A DNA stretch of 64,000 nt from Planobispora longispora (GTDB lineage Bacteria; Actinomycetota; Actinomycetes; Streptosporangiales; Streptosporangiaceae): assembly GCF_016863135.1 (NCBI RefSeq), contig NZ_BOOH01000051.1, forward strand, positions 87,098-151,097, in the 5' to 3' direction. Shown piece by piece: positions 58,258-64,000 of this stretch (position 1 is the first letter of the stretch; the number at the start of each line of letters is the position of its first letter). The notes below the pieces were generated by a model. The model worked only from the letters and a program-made list of their open reading frames with translations. It did not search any database and was not told where the DNA came from. A program made the translations under genes and the position numbers.

Positions 58258-60042
58258 TCAGGGGGTGGTCTCGCGCCAGCGGGTGGTGATGGGGAGGCGG
58301 CGGTCGCGGCCGAAGTTCTTGGGGGTGATCTTGGGGCCCGGGGGATACTGGCGGCGCTTGTACTCGGCCAGGTCGACCAGGCGGATGACCCGGGCGACCA
58401 GGGCGGGGTCGTGGCCGGCGGCGATCAGCTCGGCCGAGCCCATGTCCTTCTCGACGTAGTCGTCCAGGAGGCGGTCCAGCACGTCGTACACCGGCAGGGA
58501 GTCGGTGTCGCGCTGGTCGGGGCGGAGCTCGGCGCTGGGCTCCTTCTCGATGGAGTTCTCCGGGATCGGCGGGCGCGGGAAGTCGTACAGGAAGGGGCTG
58601 GAGACGCCTGCCTGGGCGTTGCGCCAGCGTGAGAGCTTCCAGACCAGGGTCTTCAGGACGTCCTTGATGGGCGCGAAGCCGCCCGCGGAGTCGCCGTAGA
58701 GCGTGGAGTAGCCGGTGGCCAGCTCGCTCTTGTTGCCGGTGGTCAGCACCAGGTGGCCGTGCTGGTTGGACAGGCCCATCAGGATCATGCCGCGTACCCG
58801 GGCCTGGAGGTTCTCCGCGGCGAGCCCGGTCAGGTGGATGTCCTTCTCGAAGGAGGTCACGATGTCGGCGATCGGCACGATCTGGGCGTTGATCCCCTGC
58901 CGGTTCACCAGCTCCTGCGCGTCGGCCAGCGAGTGCTCGGAGGAGTAGACCGAGGGCATCAGCACCGCGTGGACCCGGTCCGGGCCGATCGCGTCGGAGG
59001 CGATGGTGGCCGTCAGGGCCGAGTCGATGCCGCCGGACAGGCCGAGGATGACCGACTGGAAGCCGTTCTTGGCGACGTAGTCGCGGACCGCGAGGACCAG
59101 CGCGGAGTAGACCTCCGCGGTGTCGTCCAGGTGCGCGGCGATCGTCGGGGGCTCCGGCTCGTACGGCTCCAGCGGGCGGGCCGACAGCTCCACCCGCTGC
59201 ACGGTGATGACGGTGCCGTCCCCGGCGTCCACCTCGAACGCGTCGGGTCCGCGGGGGGACGCCTCGGGCAGCTCCAGGTCCGCCACCAGCAGTTCCTCGG
59301 TGAACTGCGCGGCCCGCGCCACCAGCTCGCCCGAGGCCGAGACGATGATCGAGTCGCCGTCGAAGACCAGCTCGTCCTGCCCGCCGACCTGGTTGGCGTA
59401 GGCGAGGGCGCAGCCCGCCTCCCGTGCCCGCCGGGAGACCAGCGCCAGGCGCACGTCGTCCTTCTCCCGCTCGTACGGCGAGGCGTTCGGCACCACCAGC
59501 AGCCCCGCCCCGGCCTCGGCCGCCACCGCGACCGGCCCCCCGTCCTGCCACAGGTCCTCGCAGACGGCGACGGCCACGTCCACCCCGTGCAGCCGGAAGA
59601 TCGGCAGCCGGTCGCCGCGCACGAAGTAGCGGTATTCGTCGAAGACGCCGTAGTTCGGCAGGTGGTGTTTTGCGGTCTTGACGACCACGCGGCCCCGGTG
59701 GAGCAGCGCCGCCGCGTCGAGCGGGGCGCCCTTGGGCTGCCCGACCCGCGGGGCGAGCCTGGCCCGGTCGACGTATCCGACGACCACGGGGATCTCGCCG
59801 AGCCCCTCCTCGGCCAACCGCCCGGCCACGGCCTCGACCGCCGCGACCGACGCCTCCACGAACGAGTTCCGCAGCACCAGGTCCTCGACCGGGTAGCCGG
59901 TGAGGAACATCTCGGTGAAGACCACCAGGTGCGCGTCTCGGCCGGCGGCACGCCGGGTCCACTCGACGAGCTTGTCGGCGTTGGCCGTCAGGTCGCCGAC
60001 CGTGGGATTGGTCTGAGCCAGGGCGATTCGCAGTTGAGCCAC
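58258..60042 (-). CDS. nadE: glutamine-dependent NAD+ synthetase
   Basis: 594 residues from GTG 60042. Two domains. The N-terminal nitrilase-type glutaminase has the triad Glu in FTEMFLTGYP, Lys in VVKTAKHHLPNYGVF and Cys in VAVCEDLWQDGG. The C-terminal synthetase has the ATP loop GLSGGIDSALTATIA and GNKSELATGYSTLYGDS. It amidates nicotinic acid adenine dinucleotide to NAD+ using glutamine ammonia, which passes between domains. Length matches the two-domain form of actinomycetes and other bacteria. Confidence 0.95.
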   Translation of the reverse strand: MAQLRIALAQTNPTVGDLTANADKLVEWTRRAAGRDAHLVVFTEMFLTGYPVEDLVLRNSFVEASVAAVEAVAGRLAEEGLGEIPVVVGYVDRARLAPRVGQPKGAPLDAAALLHRGRVVVKTAKHHLPNYGVFDEYRYFVRGDRLPIFRLHGVDVAVAVCEDLWQDGGPVAVAAEAGAGLLVVPNASPYEREKDDVRLALVSRRAREAGCALAYANQVGGQDELVFDGDSIIVSASGELVARAAQFTEELLVADLELPEASPRGPDAFEVDAGDGTVITVQRVELSARPLEPYEPEPPTIAAHLDDTAEVYSALVLAVRDYVAKNGFQSVILGLSGGIDSALTATIASDAIGPDRVHAVLMPSVYSSEHSLADAQELVNRQGINAQIVPIADIVTSFEKDIHLTGLAAENLQARVRGMILMGLSNQHGHLVLTTGNKSELATGYSTLYGDSAGGFAPIKDVLKTLVWKLSRWRNAQAGVSSPFLYDFPRPPIPENSIEKEPSAELRPDQRDTDSLPVYDVLDRLLDDYVEKDMGSAELIAAGHDPALVARVIRLVDLAEYKRRQYPPGPKITPKNFGRDRRLPITTRWRETTP

Positions 60043-60151
60043 GGTCTCAACTTTATTCGCGGCGGGCGGAAGGCTGGGAACGGGGTGACGCCCGTGCAGG
60101 GCGGGGATCGGGCCGCGCCCGGATCCCCCGGCCCGCTCCTCGCCGGGAGGC

Positions 60152-61105
60152 TCAGCGCAGGACGCGGACCAGCGCGTGCTTCCTCACCCGGGCGGGCTCG
60201 GCCACGCGCTCGCGGGTCCCGCCTGACGAGACGATGACCAGGGTGTTGTGAGTCCTGCCCGCGACCCGGACCGCCAGCCGGTCGCCGGGCAGGTAGCGGG
60301 CGCCGATCAACCTGCCCCCGACCGGGACGGCGATCTTCCTGCCGGTACGGGTGTCGTAGATCGACGGGGTGAACCACGCCGGCCAGCTTCCGTCCCCGGC
60401 CGGCTCGCTCCTGCGGATCGTGCGCACCACGATCCTGCGCCCGTCCTCCGACAGGCTCTCCACGTGGTTGGCGAGGTCGACGCCGGGGACGCGGCGGGAC
60501 TTCCCGGTCACGGTGTCCAGCAGGCACACGCCGTCGGTGGTGCCGGCGTAACCGGCCAGCACCCTGCCGTCCCCCGACCAGGCCAGGTGGCAGACTCCCC
60601 GGGTCCTGCCGAGTCTGGCCCGGCCCCTGCCGTCCGCGCCGACCACCATGACGACCGGCGTCCCGGCCTCGGCGTCCAGCGGGTAGGCGACGCGCCTGCC
60701 GTCGGGTGACCAGGCGGGGGTCGCGCAGGGCCCGATGTACCGGGCGTCGCGGGCGATCACCCTGTCACCGGAGGGACCCGTGACGCGCAGCCGCGACCTG
60801 GCGTCGATCCACGCGATCCGCCGGCCGTCCGGGGAGACCGAGAACTGGCCGACGAAGCCCGGCCCGCCCGCCGTCCGGCGGGTCCACGCGCCCCGACGGT
60901 GGACGAGCGCCTCCACCTTGTTCTCCCGGCGGTCGCCGAAATGGGCGACGTAGACGCCCCCGGCCGGCCGGGCGCCTGCGGACGGGGAGGTCGCGGCGGC
61001 GGGGCTGCCGGCGGGCACGGGGACGGCGGGCGCGGGAGCGACGACGGACGCGGGTGCGGCGGACACGGCGAGTGCCGTTCCGAGGATCAGGGCCCGAGGG
61101 TGCAC
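60152..61105 (-). CDS. secreted PD40/TolB-type beta-propeller protein (paralog 1)
   Basis: 317 residues from GTG 61105 behind GAGGAG with about 8 bases spacing. Signal peptide to about residue 24, then an Ala/Pro/Ser-rich stretch. The rest is a six- or seven-bladed propeller with PDGRR-type blades: FSVSPDGRRIAWID, TPAWSPDGRRVAYPL, HLAWSGDGRVLAGYAG, ESLSEDGRRIVVRTI. Cysteines in IGPCATPAW and GVCHLAW may pair. Closely related to the gene at 62947-63879, with the glucosidase gene between. Possible cell-surface binding or signalling protein; ligand unknown. Confidence 0.78.
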   Translation of the reverse strand: MHPRALILGTALAVSAAPASVVAPAPAVPVPAGSPAAATSPSAGARPAGGVYVAHFGDRRENKVEALVHRRGAWTRRTAGGPGFVGQFSVSPDGRRIAWIDARSRLRVTGPSGDRVIARDARYIGPCATPAWSPDGRRVAYPLDAEAGTPVVMVVGADGRGRARLGRTRGVCHLAWSGDGRVLAGYAGTTDGVCLLDTVTGKSRRVPGVDLANHVESLSEDGRRIVVRTIRRSEPAGDGSWPAWFTPSIYDTRTGRKIAVPVGGRLIGARYLPGDRLAVRVAGRTHNTLVIVSSGGTRERVAEPARVRKHALVRVLR

Positions 61106-61256
61106 GACGGTCTCCTCATCGACGGGCGCGGCGGCGACGGGCGGGGCGCGAAGCCCTGCGGGGCTCGCGGGGGCGTGTGGCTCGAACCCTAACTCCGAAG
61201 CGCCGCCATGCGCCCGGCCATGGGCAGGCGGCATGGGACCCGGCGGACCCGCCCGA

Positions 61257-62798
61257 TCAGAGGCGGAACCAGGCGGTGCTCGCCCCGGCCACCGTCCCGG
61301 CGTGCGTGACGGCGGAGCTGAGCGCGGGCGTGCCCCACTCCACCGGGTACGGGTCGCCGCCGAAGACGGTCACGCAGACCATGTCGCCCCGCTGAAAGAT
61401 GATCACATCCTCGCGGCCGGAGGGCAGCCACTCCAGCCGGCCCTTGAACCCGGCGCGCATCCGCAGGGCGTCGCGGTGCAGGGACCAGGTCGAGTCGGGA
61501 CGGGCCGCCTGTTCTTCGATCGCGAACGCGCCGAACCAGTCCGGCTGCGGCAGCCAGGTGATCGACGAGGTGGAGAAGCCGAACGACGGTCCCTCGGACG
61601 TCCACGGCAGCGGGACACGGCAGCCGTCGCGGCCGTGCTCCTTCTTGCCCGAACGGAACCAGGTCGGGTCCTGCCTGAGCTCGTCGGGCAGGTCGAGGAC
61701 CTCGGGCAGGCCGGCCTCCTCGCCCTGGTAGAGGTAGACCGAGCCGGGCAGGGCCAGCACCAGCATCATCGCGGCGCGTGCCCGCCGTACGCCCAGGTCG
61801 ACGTCCACCACGCCGCGCGGCCGGGTGTCCGGCCCGCCGGTGCGGGAGACCAGCCCGAAGCGGCTGACGGTCCGGTGCACGTCGTGGTTGGCGAGCGTCC
61901 AGGTGATGACCGCGCCGGTGGAGACGATCTGCTCCAGGCCCCGTTCGATGGAGGCGCGGAAGCGGGAGGCGTCCCAGGGGCAGACCAGCAGGTCGAAGTA
62001 GAACGCCTGCTGGAGCTCGTCGGGGCGCAGGTAGAGCGCGAGATCGCCGACCGTGGGCACCCAGATCTCGCCGACGAGGATGCGCTCGCGGGCGTCGGCG
62101 ATCTTGCGCCAGCGGCGCAGCACGTCGTGCACCTCGGGCTGGTTCTGCGCCAGGATGTTGTACTCCGGGTGGTGCGGCCAGTCGGGCAGGTCGGCGTGCT
62201 TGAACAACATGTGCACCACGTCGATGCGGAAGCCGTCCACGCCCCGGTCGAACCAGAAGCGCAGCACGTCCTCGAAGTAGGCGGCGACCTCGGGGTTGCG
62301 CCAGTTGAAGTCGGGCTGGCCGGAGTCGAAGCTGTGCAGGTACCACTCGTCGTCCACCCGGGTCCAGGCCGGGCCGCCGAAGACGGAGTGCCAGTTGTTG
62401 GGCGGCTCGTCGCCCCGGCCCGGCCGGAAGATGAACCGCTCCCGCGCGGCCCGGTCGCCGGCCAGCGCCTCCTTGAACCAGGCGTGCTCGACCGAGCAGT
62501 GGTTGGGCACCAGGTCCATGAAGACCTTCAGCCCGAGGGCGTGGGCCTCGGCCAGCAGCCGGTCGAAGGCGGGCAGGCCGCCGTAGCGGGGGTCGACGTC
62601 GGTGTAGTCGGCCACGTCGTAGCCGTGGTCGGCGCCGGGGGAGGGGTAGCAGGGATTGAGCCAGATCCCGTCGACGCCCAGCGCGGACAGGTAGGACAGC
62701 CGGGCCCGGAGCCCTTCCAGGTCGCCCACGCCGTCGCCGTCGGAGTCGGCGAACGAGCGCAGGTAGACCTGGTAGACGACGGCGTCACGCCACCACAT
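61257..62798 (-). CDS. GH13 alpha-glucosidase (oligo-1,6-glucosidase-like)
   Basis: 513 residues from ATG 62798 behind GGGAGG with 6 bases spacing. Hydrolyses alpha-glucosidic bonds of small oligosaccharides. GH13 regions: I DLVPNHCS, II GFRIDVVHM with the nucleophile Asp, III ILVGEIWVP with the acid Glu, IV TLANHDVHR with the stabilising Asp. MWWRDAVVYQVYLRSFADSDGDGVGDL is the standard start of intracellular glucosidases, with a calcium-like DSDGDGVGD loop. No signal peptide, so it acts in the cytosol. No sugar transporter or LacI regulator is nearby. Confidence 0.93.
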   Translation of the reverse strand: MWWRDAVVYQVYLRSFADSDGDGVGDLEGLRARLSYLSALGVDGIWLNPCYPSPGADHGYDVADYTDVDPRYGGLPAFDRLLAEAHALGLKVFMDLVPNHCSVEHAWFKEALAGDRAARERFIFRPGRGDEPPNNWHSVFGGPAWTRVDDEWYLHSFDSGQPDFNWRNPEVAAYFEDVLRFWFDRGVDGFRIDVVHMLFKHADLPDWPHHPEYNILAQNQPEVHDVLRRWRKIADARERILVGEIWVPTVGDLALYLRPDELQQAFYFDLLVCPWDASRFRASIERGLEQIVSTGAVITWTLANHDVHRTVSRFGLVSRTGGPDTRPRGVVDVDLGVRRARAAMMLVLALPGSVYLYQGEEAGLPEVLDLPDELRQDPTWFRSGKKEHGRDGCRVPLPWTSEGPSFGFSTSSITWLPQPDWFGAFAIEEQAARPDSTWSLHRDALRMRAGFKGRLEWLPSGREDVIIFQRGDMVCVTVFGGDPYPVEWGTPALSSAVTHAGTVAGASTAWFRL

Positions 62799-62878
62799 GG
62801 GTTTCCTCCCGAGAGCCCGGACGATATCCGCTGGGGTTTCTCCCCCGGAGACCGCCCGATATCCGTCTCCCGGGAGTT

Positions 62879-62914
62879 CCCCGGAGTCCCCGCGATTTCC
62901 GGGGGACTCCGGGG
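62879..62914 (-). terminator. 13-bp perfect hairpin terminator
   Basis: CCCCGGAGTCCCC (62879-62891) pairs perfectly with GGGGACTCCGGGG (62902-62914). It lies 33 bases after the stop of the minus-strand propeller gene and before the glucosidase ATG, so it ends the former transcript. No T-run. Confidence 0.7.
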
Positions 62915-62946
62915 CTCCGCGGGGCTCCGGGAGAGCGGGCGCCGGC

Positions 62947-63879
62947 TCAGCCGGTGATCTGGAGCAGCCCCAGCCGCCTGACGGCGGGCTTCTCGCTCAG
63001 GCTCTGCAGGGTCTTGCCGGAGGAGTCCAGGACGACCAGCGTGTTTCCGGCCTTGCCCGCGACCCGGACCACCAGGCGGCCGTCACGCAGGTAACGGGCG
63101 CCGATCAGCCTGCCCTCGACCGGGATGGCGATCTTCTTGCCGGTCCGCGTGTCGTGGATCGACGGGACGAAGGACAGCGGCCAGGAGCCGTCCCCGGCGT
63201 CCGCGTTCGCGCCGATCGCGTTCACCACGACGCGGCGGCCGTCGGGGGAGAGGCTCTCCACGTGGTTGGCGAGCTTGATGCCGGGGACCTTCGCCGAGAC
63301 GCGCGACCCGGTGGTCAGGAGATGCACGCCGACGGTGTCCCCGGCGTATCCGGCGAGGGTACGGCCGTCGGCCGACCAGGTGAGGTGGCAGGGGCCGAGC
63401 GTCGTGCCGAGCGTCGTGAGGCCCTTGCCGTCGGAGCCGACCGCGGCGACGGCGGTGCGATCACCCTGCCCGGACCCGCCGGCCCCGGCCGTGGTGGGGA
63501 AGGCGATCCGCCGGGAGTCGGCCGACCAGGCGGGGGTCATGCAGGGACCGCCGTAGGCCGCGCCCCTGGCGACGACCTTGTCCGTGGTCTTCCCGCCGGC
63601 GGTGCTGGAGACGTGCAGGCGGCCCTTGCCGTCGATCCAGGCGACCTTCCGGCCGTCGGGGGAGGCGGAGAACTGCCCGGCGAAGGAGGCGTCGCGGCTG
63701 GCCCAGACCGGCCGCCCGTCGTTCTTCAGCACCCGGATGCCGTTCCCGTAGCTCAGATAGACACCCTGCCCGGTCAGCGGGGCCGGGGCGCCGCTCCGCT
63801 CCGGGGCGGCGGCCTGTGCCGGAAGGGCGGCGGCGGATACGGCGAGTGCGGCGCCGGCGGCCAGGGCCCAGTACTTCAC
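62947..63879 (-). CDS. secreted PD40/TolB-type beta-propeller protein (paralog 2)
   Basis: 310 residues from GTG 63879 behind GAGGAGA with about 6 bases spacing. Signal peptide to about residue 24 (LPAQAAAPE). Propeller blades: FSASPDGRKVAWIDG, TPAWSADSRRIAFPT, HLTWSADGRTLAGYAG, ESLSPDGRRVVVNAI, and the end GRLIGARYLRDGRLVVRVAGK. The C-terminal half is strikingly like paralog 1 (ANHVESLS, DGSWP, SIHDTRTGKKIAIPV). Both keep the Cys pair GPCMTPAW and GPCHLTW. Gene duplication around the glucosidase gene is likely. Function unknown. Confidence 0.78.
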   Translation of the reverse strand: MKYWALAAGAALAVSAAALPAQAAAPERSGAPAPLTGQGVYLSYGNGIRVLKNDGRPVWASRDASFAGQFSASPDGRKVAWIDGKGRLHVSSTAGGKTTDKVVARGAAYGGPCMTPAWSADSRRIAFPTTAGAGGSGQGDRTAVAAVGSDGKGLTTLGTTLGPCHLTWSADGRTLAGYAGDTVGVHLLTTGSRVSAKVPGIKLANHVESLSPDGRRVVVNAIGANADAGDGSWPLSFVPSIHDTRTGKKIAIPVEGRLIGARYLRDGRLVVRVAGKAGNTLVVLDSSGKTLQSLSEKPAVRRLGLLQITG

Positions 63880-64000
63880 GACAGTTCTCCTCGGAAAAGG
63901 GGGCGATACCGGTGGTTAGAATCCCGAACGCCGCGAAAGGTTCACCCGATTCGCCGGAATTGTTGTAACCGAAACAGAGCCGCGGCGGTCAGCCTGCGAT
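63880..64000 (-). promoter_or_regulatory. upstream region of propeller paralog 2
   Basis: On the minus strand GTGAACC and, about 17 bases on, TTCTAAC resemble an ECF-type promoter, roughly 30 bases before the GTG. The match is suggestive only, as I cannot name the sigma factor. The rest of the segment to the window end shows nothing else. Confidence 0.3.

Noticed and set aside
1..64000. tRNA, rRNA, CRISPR arrays, transposases, integrases or phage genes
   Set aside because: None found by reading; repeats present are short in-frame tandem repeats or hairpins, not spacer arrays or insertion-sequence ends.

Overview
The window is high-GC DNA with dense genes, frequent GTG starts and many 4-base ATGA or GTGA stop/start overlaps. 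Gene content (DUF397, an AfsR-type SARP regulator, F420 metabolism, MocR, several LuxR-type two-component pairs, a fused CopD/CtaG) points to a filamentous actinomycete, most likely Streptosporangiales; that placement is inference from gene content only. I see no rRNA or tRNA genes, CRISPR array, insertion sequence or prophage. It reads as chromosomal DNA.

Layout. 1-1292: end of a DUF397 gene, hairpins and a small secreted protein. 1618-3131: redoxin lipoprotein plus CcdA. 3138-7740: methyltransferase, DUF2064 and GT2 genes, a divergent membrane protein and a sugar epimerase. 8268-13724: a CxxC protein, a DUF6421-like/SDR/threonine aldolase operon, and trpS behind a transcription attenuator whose leader peptide starts on the aldolase stop codon. 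13768-16819: DUF3467, DUF305, DUF3105 and alanine dehydrogenase. 17033-21794: a SecD-like/excalibur fusion, a purine permease and an isolated xanthine dehydrogenase large subunit. 21895-27194: a large AfsR-like regulator, then a small secreted peptide divergent from an XRE/TPR regulator. 27273-35255: CopC, CopD-CtaG, a stand-alone histidine-kinase ATPase domain, methionine aminopeptidase, a cyclase, a LysR regulator and F420 reductase. 35372-38872: response regulator, frameshifted kinase and ABC exporter. 39203-46301: a repeat-rich wall/membrane protein, MocR with a divergent Cys/Met PLP enzyme, threonine dehydratase, panB and an MFS transporter. 46535-48737: a QacA-type efflux pump and TetR behind palindromic operators. 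48901-53208: an overlapping operon of beta-helix protein, cupredoxin lipoprotein, polytopic membrane protein and TetR. 53415-58200: multicopper oxidase with a membrane domain, DUF6220-like protein, and a kinase lacking part of its ATPase domain with its response regulator. 58258-63879: nadE and two paralogous secreted propellers flanking a GH13 glucosidase.

Themes. Copper and extracytoplasmic redox recur (CopC, CopD-CtaG, DUF305, cupredoxin, multicopper oxidase, redoxin/CcdA). The two most interesting candidates are the secreted peptide beside an XRE/TPR regulator, which has the layout of RRNPP peptide signalling, and the trpS attenuator with a -10-like box written in rare codons of the upstream gene. 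The beta-helix/cupredoxin/membrane operon is a third candidate system.
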